A stretch of 64,000 bases of DNA from contig OW240912.1 in the NCBI GenBank assembly GCA_933207985.1, positions 235,092,589-235,156,588 of the forward strand, written 5' to 3'. Numbering within the stretch: position 1 is the first letter of the stretch; each line of letters starts with the position of its first letter. A program made the position numbers and the translations under genes. This document shows, piece by piece, positions 1 through 12,578 of this stretch. Origin of the DNA: Pelobates cultripes. Its lineage: Eukaryota; Chordata; Amphibia; Anura; Pelobatidae. A model generated the notes under the pieces. That model saw only the letters and a program-made list of their open reading frames with translations, was not told where the DNA came from and did not search any database.

Positions 1-61
1 AAATTGGGACCCACAGCAAAAGGCTAGGATATAGTACAAAAATAGTGCTTTAAAACTGTGT

Positions 62-585
62 TTAAAGGACCACAATAGTGCCAGGAAAACATACTCATTT
101 TCCTGGCACTATAGTGCCCTGAGGGTGCTCCCACCCTCAGGGTCCCCCTCCCGCCGGGCTGGATGGCGAGGAAAGGGGTTAAACTTACCTTTTTTCCAGC
201 GCCGGGCGGGAGCTCTCCTCCTCCTCTCCGCCTCCGATCCTCCTCTTCGGCTGAATGCGCATGCGCGGCAGGAGCTGCGCGTGCATTCAGCCGGTCTCAT
301 AGGAAAGCATTTACAATGCTTTGCTATGGACGCTGGCATCTTCTCACTGTGATTTTCACAGTGAGAATCACGCAAACGCCTCTAGCGGCTGTCAATGAGA
401 CAGCCACTAGAGGCTTTGGAGGCTGGATTAACCCATTTATAAACATAGCAGTTTCTCATTTATAAAGATAGCAGTTTCTCTGAAACTGCTATGTTTATAG
501 AAGAAAGGGTTAATCCTAGCTGGACCTGGCACCCAGACCACCTCATTAAGCTGAAGTGGTCTGGGTGCCTAGAGTGGTCCTTTAA
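62..585 (-). mobile_element. Family A TTAA MITE, copy A1
   Basis: Starts TTAAAGGACCAC and ends GTGGTCCTTTAA, so it has inverted ends including TTAA. Inside are a CCTGGCACTATAGTG hairpin, a GC-rich core, a CTCACTGTGA/TCACAGTGAG hairpin and a hairpin made from AAACATAGCAGTTTCTC. About 524 bp, no ORF of its own. It lies in the orientation opposite to copies A2-A4. Ends and target resemble the frog T2 MITE family (recalled, not searched). Confidence 0.85.
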
Positions 586-1893
586 GGGAATACACATTTT
601 CAGATTTGTTTGTTACACTGTGATTTTTTGGGAATTCAAAGTATCTAGTAACAGAATATAAACTCCAAGGGCAGTAGAAGAGGAGGATGCAGTGGCATTG
701 TACGCCCTTTTTGGTTCTGGTTAGTAAATGAGCTGCATTTTATGTTTTGTGTGTTTTCAACATCTCAAAATGTTCCATAAGTGTAATTATTATAGTTCCT
801 TGTCTTTCATTATTTCTGCTTTGTGTTTGCAGACGGTATCTAAGTATTACAATAAATCACGCTGAATGTTTCCTTATATGCCCCAGAACAAACATTTTCA
901 CTTCTTCAACAAATGAAAAAGACATATGGCTGTCATAATAAAACAATTTCCATTTTAACTCACTATATCTTTTAGAGAGGTGTGAAACTGTACTAAATGA
1001 AAACAGTATCTATGTGGCAATGAAGGCTTTTCATAACACAGACGGTAACATTTACAAAAATACACACACAAAAAACAACACAACTATTAACTCTTTGTTC
1101 AAATTTGTAAGGCTTCTATGCAATCCCTTAATAGAAATATCTATATATTTTTAAAAAAAAGTTAAACTATGATGCATTCATTGATAATTATATAAAAACT
1201 AGAAACTTGTCAAGAGAATGTAATATCATATAAAATGTTTTGTGTTTTTTGGGGGGGTGGAGGTTATTCTAATCTTTTCATTAAAATTACTCATTTTTGG
1301 TTTGTTAACCCTTTTAAAATGACATTTGGCTGCATTGCAACAGCCAAGAACTGAATCTGAGACCCCAAGGTTCCTCAATTGCATCCCCTAAAGATCTGTT
1401 GACCTTAGCAGCTTTTCAATTTAATGTGCAGATATGTAAATAAAAATATAATTGTAACATATCTACATGACATTTCCGATGTAGTAAACGACAATGATGT
1501 GGTCTGCACAGTCTTACAATTATAGCAGAACTGCATTCATTTCTAGTGCTTATAATTGCCAATAAATATTCCAGTTTGACTCTTTATATTTGAGTAAATA
1601 AATGATGCAGAAACAGCACGTGCAAAATGTGCTAGGTAGCATTCATATAGAATCTATACAATCATAATATAGCGATATCCTTCACAAATTACTAAAGAAA
1701 ACAAATTGGTTAAAAAAAAATTATATTAGAAAATTAAAATGAAAATATCTTTACTATATTCTCCCATTGCCCTGTCTCCCTCTAATAATCCCAAGAGACA
1801 TGCATGAACACAGAGCTAGCTCTCAATTTCAGGACATCTACAGTACTGCCATAGGTTTTGTTTGATTTTTTTTTTTAAATAGAAAATGTATCA
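586..1893. other. AT-rich intron, nothing recognised
   Basis: Low-complexity A/T tracts and no repeat family, exon or RNA gene that I can recognise. Short ORFs here are chance. Confidence 0.6.
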
Positions 1894-2910
1894 TTAAAGG
1901 AACACTATAGTCACCTAAATTACTTTAGCTAAATAAAGCAGTTTTAGTGTATAGATCATTCCCCTGCAATTTCACTGCTCAATTCACTGTCATTTATGAG
2001 TTAATTCACTTTGTTTCTGATTATGCAGCCCTAGCCACACCTCCCCTGGCTATGATTGACAAAGCCTGCATTAAAAAAAAAACAAAAAAAAACTGGTTTC
2101 ACTTTCAAACAGATGTAATTTACCTTAAATAATTGTATCTCAATCTCCAAACTGAACTTTAATCACATACAGGAGGCTCTTGCAGGGTCTAGCAAGCTAT
2201 TAACATAGCAGGGGATAAGAAAATCTTAATTAAACAGAACTTGCAATAAAGAAAGCCTAAATAGGGCTCTCTTTACAGGAAGTGTTTATGGAAGGCTGTG
2301 CAAGTCACATGCAGGGAGGTGTGACTAGGGTTCATAAACAAAGGGATTTAAAGGACCACTCTAGGCACCCAGACCACTTCAGCTTAATGAAGTGGTCTGG
2401 GTGCCAGGTCCAGCTAGGGTTAACCCATTCTTTTATAAACATAGCAGTTTCAGAGAAACTGCTATGTTTATGAATGGGTTAAGTCTTCAAAACCTCGCTG
2501 TCTCACTGACCGCTAGAGGCGCTGTCTCTCACTGTGATTTTCACAGTGAGCACGCCAAGGAAAGCATTATGAATGCTTTCCTATGCGACCGGCTGAATGC
2601 GCGCGCAGCTCTTGCCGCGCGTGCGCATTCAGACGACGGGGAGGAACGGAGGAGGATAGCTCCCCGCCCAGCGCTGGGAAAAGGTAAGTTTTTCCCCCTT
2701 CCAGAGCCGGGCGGGAGGGGAACCCTGAGGGTGGGGGCACCCTCAGGGCACTATAGTACCAGGAAAACGATTATGTTTTCCTGGCACTATAGTGGTCCTT
2801 TAACTCCTAAATGGCAGAGGATTGAGCAGTGAGGCTGCAGGGGCATGTTCTATACACCAAAACTGCTTCATTAAGCTAAAGTTGTTCAGGTGACTATAGT
2901 GTCCCTTTAA
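1894..2910 (+). mobile_element. Family B TTAA MITE, copy B1, interrupted by A2
   Basis: Starts TTAAAGGAACACTATAGTCACC and ends GACTATAGTGTCCCTTTAA. The two outer parts align with the uninterrupted copy B2 at 26529-27079: the shared text runs ...CCCTGCAATTTCACTGCTCA... before the break and ...AAATGGCAGAGGATTGAGCAG after it. A complete family A element (2348-2803) sits inside at a TTAA. Confidence 0.85.
2348..2803 (+). mobile_element. Family A MITE, copy A2, nested in B1
   Basis: TTAAAGGACCACTCTAGG to AGTGGTCCTTTAA, flanked by TTAA on both sides. The paralogous B2 copy reads GATTTAACTCTTAAATGG at this place, so the TTAA was duplicated on insertion. Carries AAGGTAAGT at 2681-2689 and several short hairpins. 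Confidence 0.88.
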
Positions 2911-3482
2911 ATATTGTACATGGATAGTGGTGCCACAAAACACTTTTTTTTTTTAAATCTATCATTGGATTTTATTAACACAGCCTCACCAGGCAATACA
3001 ATTTAAATCTGTATTGTTCTGACTGTAAACTCATTCCATATACCACTTGTATATTTACTTTGTGTCTAGAATTGATTGAGTACCGTATCTAAAGATCATA
3101 AGATTCAAATTTAAGATTGTATTATATGCATTTTGTGTATACACATAGGGAAAAAGTATTACTTTTAAGTATATAAAATAGCATGTGCCATTTTCTTTAG
3201 TGCACTTTGCTGTAAAATAGCATGCTGAATCACAAACATAGTAAGTTCTTACAATGTTTTGGAAGGTACATTTGGAAGTGTATCATAGTGATTACACATA
3301 CTCATTTGTGAGAATAACAGAGCATAGTATTCAGCCAGCAGTAATAAGGGCTGGCTAGGTGGCACTAGTTATTTTTGCAATCTGGATACCAGCTGAGTGA
3401 CACAGAAGGTCCTTTTCAGCTTCACTAGACAGAAATTATTTAGAATAGCGCTAAGAAAAATCCCAGATGAACTCTGACTTAC
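2911..3482. other. Intron after spns2 exon 8
   Basis: AT-rich intron with the exon 8 donor at its upper edge. No repeat or conserved block recognised. Confidence 0.5.
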
Positions 3483-3672
3483 ATATGCAGCAACGCTGCT
3501 GCTCTTGGCAGCAACAAACACCAGGCAGATGAAGATAGCTGAACCCAACATGCCGACTGCGCAAACAAGTGGGTCAGCGCGCTGTGTTTTCAGGCGACAC
3601 CATTTAGTTGCTCCTGCCCCTAAGATCACACCAAGAAAACCAGTGATGCAGGTGATCGCTCCAAAAATCAAA
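3483..3672 (-). CDS. spns2: spns2 exon 8 (TM8-TM9)
   Basis: 190 bp: one base completing a split serine codon (AG|T), then 63 codons. It reads [15 protein letters not shown] (TM8), a basic loop [12 protein letters not shown], and [18 protein letters not shown] (TM9), ending at AAY. The acceptor is a long T tract followed by aacag, and the donor is TAT|gtaagt, phase 0. The following exon should begin with the equivalent of mammalian 'ICIFVGET' but is not in this window. The open frame continues past the donor into intron, so the exon end is set by the splice site and by homology. Confidence 0.95.
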
Positions 3673-4327
3673 CTGTTAAAAATAAAAAAAAGAAGAAAAT
3701 GTTACTTTTTTTTTTTTTTTTAACAAAAAACAAAAGCAATCAAGGACACTTCTAGTGATATGTATGAAACAAACATTGCTATTAACATTATGGAATATTT
3801 TTGCTACAATATCGATTCCTAACTTTGCTCATTTGGTGAAGACTTAGAAAATCTGGACTCTCAAATTAGTGTGAAAGTGTGTGGATATTTTCACTGCTAG
3901 ATCAGGAACAAAAGGCTGTTCTTATAATAATTAGCACTACCTTTAAGTGTGTTCCATAGCAATTTGCAATACTGTAAAATGTTTCTACAGATTACTCTGC
4001 ATCTGGTTTTATTGTTTAAATGGCAAGCGGTAAGTAGTCCACATTTGCCTTCGTTATACATAATGTTTCAGAAAGGAGCTATGGAAAGTGACATCTTTTG
4101 CAATAATTCTCCCTAATCCTGCAAATTATATGCTCACATATAGTGATGACTGATCACATATAATGATGACTATTTAACACATATTAGCCATAATTAAACA
4201 AATTACTCTTATAATATCCTTCTCAATTTCGGAATTTTAGGTTTCATATTTTCCAGCAAGTTTCGTAGTATATACTGGTCTGATGAACACAGCAATCATT
4301 ATTACAATTACAAATTTCTATAGTTAC
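3673..4327 (-). other. spns2 intron between exons 7 and 8
   Basis: 655-bp intron bounded by gtaact and aacag. It contains a pure T run (on +) next to the exon 8 acceptor and otherwise unremarkable AT-rich sequence. Confidence 0.85.
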
Positions 4328-4480
4328 CTGTCTTTGGTACTACATGGGGCAAATTTACAAGGTTCCACCGTTTTCTGCACCACCTGAGCTCTATACAGGT
4401 AGAGTGGAATCCACATGCCCAAAGCACCAGTTGCAAAAGATACTGTGGAAGTTGCCAGTGAAGAGAAGACATAGCTACGG
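4328..4480 (-). CDS. spns2: spns2 exon 7 (TM7)
   Basis: 153 bp: one base completing asparagine (AA|C), 50 codons, then AG. It encodes [19 protein letters not shown] and [17 protein letters not shown], which form TM7, followed by a short cysteine-containing external loop ([12 protein letters not shown]). Mammalian SPNS2 has the same two cysteines in this loop (recalled). Acceptor tttcaccag; donor CAG|gtaact. The S of KDS is split across the exon 7/8 junction. Confidence 0.95.
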
Positions 4481-5475
4481 CTGGTGAAAGAGGTCAAGAA
4501 GGAAGACAAAACAAATTAAACATAAATCATAATGATAGTTACCAAAGTCACCATGCACCAGGGACACACATCATTTTGTAATTTTTATGAAAATGCATGA
4601 AAAGGGTTGCTCTGCAGTATGTATGATGCATAATCTGCAGGATTCTTCATTGCCTAATTACTTAATCGTATACAATCGTCTTCTGAATTCTACATACTAC
4701 AGGGAAACCCTTTTCATGTGCTGCCCATCAATATGTACACGTGATAGGTTTTCCTGAAAACATGGTGGATATGGTAACCTTAATCATAACCATATGTAAT
4801 ACTATAACTGACTGTTGCACATCATGGATTTGATACTGATAGTGTTGGGCATTACCCATCATGTGTGATCATGTATGTGATGTGAATGTATGTAAAGAGG
4901 CTTTTAAATTCCACCAAACCACCATTAGTATTATTATGCTATCCTGCGGATTCCGTTCGGGGCCAATTGTAAAACTAGCGATCTATTAATCTCTGTACAC
5001 AAGAGAAATGTTTCCATGGACTTTAATGGTGAACTGTGAACCTGACATTTATCTGATACATGTTAACTCTGCTCTTAGATTCCAGGTCTCGGGTTTGTAA
5101 TAATAGAAAACGTTACATACACCCAATGGTTAAATATATAATTTAATTTCCTCTTTAAAAAAAAGGTTTTGTTTTTTCCATTTTGAGAAAATATTAAATA
5201 TAAAACAGATTACATTCAGATCACTATTCTGCAGGCCCCGAAAAACAAATCTGTCTATCCCATCACCCCCAATTAACATCACATAAACCAAAACAACTAA
5301 GGATCAAACATTTAATGTCAATTTAGAACTAAAGATTACATTACCCAATTTCAATAACGAAATGATAAATCAACAACGACATAACTTAGCAGTTTACTAA
5401 AATAGAACAGTAGTATTCTCAACCACTCTTTCAATCATGGTGAAATATGTTATTCTTTTATAAAGTGGTGTGTCC

Positions 5476-5980
5476 TTAAAGGACCATTCTAGGCACCCAG
5501 ACCACTTCAGCTTAATGAAGTGGTCTGGGTGCCAGGTCCCTCTAGGATTAACCCTTTTTTTTTTTATAAACATAGCAGTTTCAGAGAAACTGCTATGTTT
5601 AGAATAGGGTTAATCCAGCCTCCAAAGCCTCTAGTGGCTGTCTCATGGACAGCCGCTAGAGGCGTTTGCGTGCTTCTCACTGTGAAAATCACAGTGAGAA
5701 GACGCCAGCGTTCATAGGAAAGCATTGTAAATGCTTTCCTATGAGACCAGCTGAATGCGCGCGCAGCTCCTGCCGCGCGTGTTCATTCAGCCGAAGAGGT
5801 GGATCGGAGGCGGAGAGGAGGAGGAGAGCTCCCCGCCCGGCGCTGGAAAAAAGGTAAGTTTATCCCCTTTCCTCTCTCCAGAGCCCGGCGGGAGGGGGAC
5901 CCTGAGGGTGGGGGCACCATCAGGGCACTATAGTGCCAGGAAAACGAGTATGTTTTCTTGGCACTATAGTGGTCCTTTAA
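5476..5980 (+). mobile_element. Family A MITE, copy A3
   Basis: TTAAAGGACCATTCTAGG to GTGGTCCTTTAA, about 505 bp, same orientation as A2. Hairpins include CAGTTTCAGAGAAACTG, CTCACTGTGAAAATCACAG and GAAAGCATTGTAAATGCTTTC. AAGGTAAGT at 5851-5859. The GC-rich, CpG-containing core stands out from the AT-rich intron. Confidence 0.88.
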
Positions 5981-6887
5981 AAACGTGTCTAGGGTTATGC
6001 TCTGTATACGTTCTGGCCATTTCAGCCATAAGACTGCAGTAATTTTTTGTAAGAATATGTCTGTCATAGAAACAGTGCACGTGTCAAACCTGGTATCTGA
6101 ATGAAGAAAAACTTTATTATATGGCAGCAAGGCATGCCAAGGGAGCAGTCATGATGTCTACAGATTAATGTCTGTAATTCATGCACTGTATTAATTTTAC
6201 ATACTGTGCTCAGAAGCATGTAGACAAAGTATGAAGTGTTTTATCAGAGCACAGCGTCTTTTTCATAAAGGAAGAATGTAATGTTTTAAATTCCTCATAT
6301 TTAAGCTAACTCTGAGACAGCTAACTCTAGGCACTTCAAGTTCAACTCCCCAGTTTGCTCGACTGGCTACAATTTTGGTTACGCAGTCAAGATTTTTTAC
6401 ATAGGAAAAATAAAATACATTGATCTTCACTTTGTTGAAAGACAAAAAGCTAAACACTTTTTAAAAAAAATCTCTAGCATAATGCAGCAGATAATGACAG
6501 ATGACAATGTTGCATAGCAACCGATTTTTACACAGATAAAACAATTAGAGCGGCTTTTTTCTTTAATACAATCCATAGGTGGTGCAGAACTGCAGAAGTT
6601 AAGACAGCATATTAAAGAATGATCTAGTGAATTAGCTAGAATAAAACGTATTGATTGATTTTATATCCACAAGCGCAGTCTTGGTTAGAAATCATAGCTG
6701 TAACAAAATCTGGGGCTTCAACATCAATCGTCAAGTATGGCAGTCTTGTGTGATCTAATTTTCATAATTAATTAACTTGTAATTTGTTAACTTGGAGTAC
6801 TAAATATTTGCATAGTAATGTAATAACCATGTGTGGACCATGTTTTAAAATCTCATCTGTTAGAACAAGAACCACTTGTATACTTAC
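5981..6887. other. Intron, nothing recognised
   Basis: AT-rich intron between A3 and exon 6. No repeat family recognised. Confidence 0.5.
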
Positions 6888-7015
6888 TTTCGTACTAGGT
6901 CCCTCATGTCTTTGACCCAAGTCCTGGATTTTAGCTGTTCAGCATGCCCCCTTTTTGAGGTTGGCACAAATATTAACAAGAGTGTTCCTGTTATAATGCC
7001 CAGCACTGGGGAAAC
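6888..7015 (-). CDS. spns2: spns2 exon 6 (TM6 and central cytoplasmic loop)
   Basis: 128 bp: 42 codons plus [20 protein letters not shown] is TM6, followed by the basic loop [20 protein letters not shown], which links the two six-helix halves. Phase 0 at the start (acceptor tcttacag) and AA|gtaagt at the end, completing an asparagine with exon 7. Compared with mammalian SPNS2 as I remember it, the loop is about five residues shorter: a GDQL stretch and one serine are absent. The frame is kept. Confidence 0.94.
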
Positions 7016-8149
7016 CTGTAAGATTTTAAGTGATGCTTTATGAACAATGAAATTCAGGTTGATTTAGAAACTATTAGTATTTTTACGCTGGTATATTTCA
7101 AATAAGATTTTGAAGTAAAATGTTGCAATCACTATAAAATGAAAATATTCAACTTGTACACTAGCAACAACAAAAAGTACTTTCAATTGTCATGTAAAAT
7201 TAAAACGCATTAGCCAATTCATTGGAAAAGTAATGATCTTTTCCTAAAAATCGGTCAAAGGTGATGAAACAGTTTTTGTAAAAAGGCTTCCGGTCTATCA
7301 GAACTTAAAATTGCATTGTTATCAAGACAAGTATTGCACCCACTGTGAAGAAGAACAGGAAGTGAGGAGACTAACTCCAAATAAAAAACGCTATTGGAAC
7401 ACTATAGTTAAGTGATTTTTTTTTTCTTTCAAAGCAGGAAGCGCTCATTATACAATATCTTGACAGCAAAATATTTTTTTCCCCGGAGACAAAAAGAAGT
7501 ACTCTGAGGTTAGCACTGATTAGGATCAAATACAGTGAAATATTTGCTTGAAAAACAAGCATTGTAGTGCACTTATTTACATAAATATTTCACATACAAC
7601 GCAGAGTGCAGTGCTAAACCAAGTCCTCCTTGTGTAATCTTTGTTTTAGATACTTGCAGTGGTGCCAACAAATATTCAAAAAACATTCTTTAGTTATCAG
7701 GCAACAGAATAGTCAAACATCTTGTGCATTTAAGTATGGGTTTTGGGACAGTGCTCAGGTAATTTGTAAGAGGTTTTTAGCAGTTTTACAGTTTAAAACG
7801 AACTAGTATTAACTAAAAGTTATTTCTATGGATACAACATGAATAAACCTTTTTACGCCAATTCCCACGTCAATGAAGCAGGCGGATACAGTGCATCATT
7901 TATGGCTATTTTAAACATGAATAGCATTATACAAAATGCTGGAGATGAATCCGTTTAAGCTGAAATTCAGAGCTGGTATTGTTCCCCTTGCCTTCATACA
8001 GCCCTTTAGTCTTTCAATTTATACACATTAGGTCACAGCTGAGCACCCCTCTTTATTAATGCTGGATTTCTGCTCTATGTATCTCAATGAATACTATATT
8101 TTTTTCTCCCTGTACTTGTAGATCATAAATCTGTTTAAACTGCACTTAC
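7016..8149 (-). other. spns2 intron between exons 5 and 6
   Basis: 1,134-bp intron, AT-rich. A short relic of a T2-type end (GGAACACTATAGTTAAG) lies near 7395-7411; nothing else is recognised. Confidence 0.7.
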
Positions 8150-8216
8150 CCGCAGTGCCCAGCGCCAGTCCCCTGCTACTTGTTTTACACTGGAACCCGT
8201 GATGTATCCTAAACCA
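8150..8216 (-). CDS. spns2: spns2 exon 5 (end of TM5, loop to TM6)
   Basis: 67 bp: one base completing serine (AG|T) and 22 codons reading [22 protein letters not shown]. It ends with the family-typical DWRWALR just before TM6. Acceptor gtttaacag; donor CGG|gtaagt, phase 0. Too short to recognise by length alone, but sequence, phase and position between exons 4 and 6 fix it. Confidence 0.93.
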
Positions 8217-8563
8217 CTGTTAAACAGAAAGAACAAAAAAAAGCTCTTTAATAATCATAAAAGTATTCCTTAGAGCGCACATACAGTAGATTCAATATAA
8301 GAATGGTACAATGGATTCACATTATAGAAAGTTGACCACAACCAGCAAGTTTGGTATCAGTCACTTCTTACCGGGATAAGGGATGGAAATCAGAATGGTC
8401 AGATTATATAATCTAGGTTTCCTGAAGAGCTACTTATTCATTTTACAGTTACATGCTGCATCTTGACTTAGTAGCTCCATCCTCCTCCTTTATTTTACAA
8501 AGCAAGATGCTTGGCACACTAAAAGGCATAACATAATACAACCATTAATGGCTTACTCTAACG

Positions 8564-8700
8564 CAGGGGTGCCCAAAAGCAAGATCCCCAGATGTTGTAG
8601 AACTACAACTCCCATGATGCTTAGCATGCCTTTAGAATGGCAAAGCATCATGGAAGCTATAGTTTTTAAACATCTGAGTTCTACCTTTTGGTCACCCCTG
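8564..8700. mobile_element. Palindromic hAT-type MITE (short)
   Basis: CAGGGGTGCCCAAAAG at one end and CTTTTGGTCACCCCTG at the other form inverted ends. The middle carries ACTACAACTCCCATGATGC and its near-complement. A related copy is at 63454-63602. No clear 8-bp target duplication here. Confidence 0.7.
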
Positions 8701-8839
8701 CAGCTTGCTGTAAGCTGGCCCCGTTTTCTGGTAATGGGAAAACAGTTTAGCAAAGGTTTGCTCTCTTAACTGGGTCTCACCTGGGTCTCCTGGTCTGCTC
8801 TGAAACAGGGTTTACGACATTTGGCTTCTGTAGAGCTGG

Positions 8840-9128
8840 AGAGGCCAGATGCTGCTCATGCTCATCATTCATTGGCCTACAGCATCAGCTGATGGCTCTC
8901 AGCCAATAATTGGCACATTGTACATGGAAAGTTGCACTGAATTGACATTAGCCAGCCTGGAACTCTTGTTTGGACTGGCAAATGGCCCCAATGATGCTGC
9001 TGGAAGCAAAGTTACACCCCCCGCAGCTCAAAACTCCATATGTGCAGTTTTTTCAAGCAACATGCTGAATGTACATACTTCAGACACCATGACCACTTGA
9101 AATAGTGGTCATGGTGCTTGGAGTAGGC
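8840..9128. repeat. Dispersed repeat, family F-like fragment
   Basis: Ends with the inverted stretch ACCATGACCACTTGAAATAGTGGTCATGGT followed by GCTTGGAGT. The same 'CATGGTGCTTGGAGT' motif recurs at 28130 and a variant near 31880. Left end unclear. Confidence 0.45.
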
Positions 9129-11215
9129 CTATAAGGAGGACTAATAGTATTCCGATAATCTTTTAATAAATATAGGCCAAAATAGACAGTTTGGAAAAAA
9201 TGTGGGTATTTTATCCTGGGTTTGGTCATCTACATTTTATATCTCCACTAGTTGCGGTTTAGTGAGTTAGCCCTGTATTGTTGCATGGAATATTCGGAGA
9301 GCATTAGCATGGCACTGTGCAAATTCTGATGGCAAATATCTAGAACATTCCAGACTGACAAAGATCGCCGTTTTTCCATAAGGAGTTTGTGAGGTTTAAT
9401 ACAGTTTAACTTTATAAGTAATAAAGCAGTCAAGGGTTAAAGAGGATAATTCCACGTGAGAGAGGAGACCGCACAAATTTAACTTGTCTGTAATAGATTT
9501 CCTTCTGCTAAATAGGAGCAAATTGGAGGTGTAGGGAGCTGTAGTCATTTATTTTTCAGGAAATGAGCTCATGAGGCCAGTCCTTTTTAGGATACAGTCT
9601 GCAGGAATCCAGTGTCTGTGCACCATGCTGTCTGCAATGTCCCTGGACAAAGTTGCTTATTGTGAGGGCCTATCATTAAAGCATAAAAGAAAATAGAGGA
9701 AAACATGGCATTATGAGAATTTGTTTATACTTTGGCCATCTGAGGTAAACGATTGTTGGAAGCAACACATTTCTAAAGATAAACATTACTCTCTAATGCA
9801 GTGAGAGCCACTTCTTAAATTTAACAGCATATATCAATGTTTCAGCAAAATTTTAAGAGTCAAAATTATGCTGGCGAGATCCTTGAAATATATTACAATA
9901 CTACCTATACTATGCTTTTTTTCCTCTGACCTGTAGAACCTTACATTGTCACAAATCTCAATTAAATATGTGGATTCAGATTGGTTACTTATATAATCCT
10001 TTCTCACATTCACTATATGAATATACGTGCATATATATTTTTAATAAACAACTTAAAAGCGGCTTAAGTGTCACGCAGCAAAAAAAACTAAACAAAAATG
10101 TTTAGCATTTCAGAACGATAAAATATCGAATTTTATGAAATGCTCGGAATGACTGTATTGGATCCTGGAGGATTAGGTGCCAGGAGCTGAAGGTTGAAGA
10201 TGGCGGTGTCTGTAGGGGGACAGCATCAGGTAAGTGTAACTCACCTTTACAGCACCACCGGGGCATGCAATGCAAGCAGCAATGTCGCAGTCAGGGGTCA
10301 AAAATAAGACCTCGGAAGGTGACCAATTCGTTTTAAGCCACCAAAATATTTTCCCCATGATTACAATTTTTAATTGGTTTGTGTACAATATTATAAGGGT
10401 CTTGTCTGGCTGATTATGGTTTCAGTACAGGCTGGCAGTTAAAGTCTGACACTCTTTGTGTAAGTTTTCCATCTCCATATATATTGCTATTCTACAACTG
10501 TGCAACTTATCATTCTTTCAAATATTTAACTCCTTAAGGACCAATGATTGAATAATTCAGTTAAAACAAGCCAGTCAAAAAAAAAAAAAAAAGAGAGCCG
10601 CACTGTATGTGTGTGCAGAACTCTAAGATTTGATTTGTACTATACTGATCTAAAATAAATAATTTAAAACATTGAATAAAAAGAGCATAATATGATAAGT
10701 GGCTCTAAAGAATGCTGTGCAGCACAGCAGTAGTGCAAAGCTGCCAACGTTGAGACTCTGTTGGCAGGTATGTAACTTGCATACTGAGCACTCTTTGCAC
10801 ATTAGTGGGCACTCTTTATTTTGCTGTGTATATAATTATGGCTCAGCACTTCACATCTAATGTGTGACAATTTCTAATAGCTTAGACGCATCCTGCATGT
10901 CAAACAGAGCAGCCGCTCACATTAGACATTTCAATTAAGTAATACTGTTTATTATTCATGATTCACTATTTTCTTTTAGCACTTTTAGTTTAACATTTAG
11001 CACAGCACAACTAAAGCTGATCACTTTTTCCTCTAATGTGAGGCAACTATCACTTTACAGACAAGGTTCAAAACAACAAGTGGCTTATTTGCTATGACCG
11101 TAAGTGTGGAGCAGTTGACCATGTTGCAAAATGTACATGGAAAGGTTTTATTATTCAATTGGATATATTGTCCAAATTCTCTTTTTTAATTGTTTAAATG
11201 TTGTCATCCTGTTGT
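9129..11215. other. Intron, no feature supported
   Basis: AT-rich intron. A stretch around 10160-10330 with CATCAGGTAAGTGTAACTC may be part of a decayed MITE core, but I cannot delimit it. A 16-A run lies near 10577. Confidence 0.4.
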
Positions 11216-11600
11216 GAAAGGGACACTGCAGGCACTAACACCGCTTCATCTCACTGAAGTAGTTATTGTGCCTATAGCCCCTTGGCACTGTCCTTTCATT
11301 TAGTATTAAATGGCTAATAATATTGTAATGTTAATAAATTCTGCTCAGCAGCCCATCCCCACTGCGCTGCTTTAACTAATGAGGAAGCATTAGCCTGAGC
11401 AGCAATGGGTGGCTGTGATTGGCCTCTTCTGCCCTATCACAGCACCCATTGCTGGTATGAATCAGTATGGGCACAGTGAAGGGTTTAATCTCAGCAGTAG
11501 CCATGCCTCTAGAATGGCTTAACATTGAATGAAGAGACAATGCCGGCACAGGTTCTAGACATCTAATAATTGACCACAGCAAGATCTTCATGGAAAAGAC
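11216..11600. repeat. Decayed TTAA-MITE-like repeat
   Basis: Begins GAAAGGGACACTGCAGGCACTAAC and continues with ACTGAAGTAGTTATTGTGCC, which resembles the ends of the T2-type elements. The other end and target site are lost. Confidence 0.45.
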
Positions 11601-12000
11601 ATGGCAAAGTATATTAACTCATCTACTACCCACTGAGAGAAAAAGCAATCTGGAGCATCCCTAAGTTAACTATTTGAGTGACAGAATTGTGCCTGTGATA
11701 GACAGACAGACCCCTATCTAATAGTAACCATGACTGATGAACAATCACATGTAAAAGGGGAACATGTAAGGTGTATATGGCAATATTTGTATTATTCTTT
11801 TACTTAAAGAAACCACAGAGCAGTTACATTCAAAAAGCTCTCTCTTTGGAACCCATTTCTGCGATACATGAAAAGTCACTTTATTCTCTGCGCTGTGTGT
11901 AAAAATAACATTACCAGCTATGCTGACCTAGGAGAATAACTTGTGAGCACCAGTTATCTGCACCAGAGCAAACTGTGTAACGGAATTAAACAATTTGTAC

Positions 12001-12152
12001 CTTCCAAGAGGGATGGCGAAGTAAAACACCGAGAGCATGAGTGTGCGTGTATTCCTGGTGAACAAATCCCCAATGATGGTGGGAGCGATGGTTGAATAAC
12101 TTGCTTCTCCAATGCCTACCAAACCTCGAGTGAGCACAAGCAGCCAAAAATA
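12001..12152 (-). CDS. spns2: spns2 exon 4 (TM4-TM5)
   Basis: 152 bp: 50 codons plus [21 protein letters not shown] is TM4, with the strongly conserved [12 protein letters not shown] core of Spinster transporters. It is followed by [10 protein letters not shown] and the start of TM5, [10 protein letters not shown]. Acceptor ctttgtag; donor AAG|gtacaa, which is weaker than the other donors of the gene. Phase 0 in, phase 2 out, completing a serine with exon 5. Confidence 0.96.
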
Positions 12153-12374
12153 CTACAAAGAAGAAGTGAAAACAAATTAGTTTTTTATTATCAAATAATA
12201 CACTAAGAAGATTGTGTGTCCGGTACAATTCTACAAAGCGTTTTAGAAGAGAAGAAAAGAAAAAAAACAAAAAACAAACACAAACAACATTTCATTGGTT
12301 GTCCAGGTAACATGACAAGAGACATGTAAACAGGTAAAAGTAATTTACAAAACTTAGAACAGTAGACCACATTG

Positions 12375-12405
12375 TATACACACACACACACACACACACT
12401 ATATA

Positions 12406-12439
<34 letters not shown>

Positions 12440-12440
12440 T
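12375..12440. repeat. CA/TA microsatellite
   Basis: Two (CA)n runs separated by a short TATATATC stretch, 220 to 290 bp upstream of the exon 4 acceptor in gene sense. Confidence 0.9.
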
Positions 12441-12578
12441 GGGTTGTAGATGCTTATAAAATTGAAAATCACATAATTCATGGAAAAACAAACAAGAAAT
12501 AATTATGAAACATTATATGTGGGGCAGAGGCCCTGTCCTTTTAACGCTACATTGTAAAAAATTAATAAATATATATAT

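Noticed and set aside
2392..2832. 146-aa ORF on the plus strand
   Set aside because: Runs through MITE A2; similar ORFs appear in A3 and A4 because of shared repeat sequence, without codon conservation.
1..3482. spns2 C-terminal exons
   Set aside because: No sequence like GETLLFSNW, DILMY or HLLGDAGSP was found on the minus strand; they must lie beyond the window.
8553..8769. Overlapping 66- and 73-aa ORFs on both strands
   Set aside because: They coincide with a palindromic hAT MITE, which explains the open frames on both strands.
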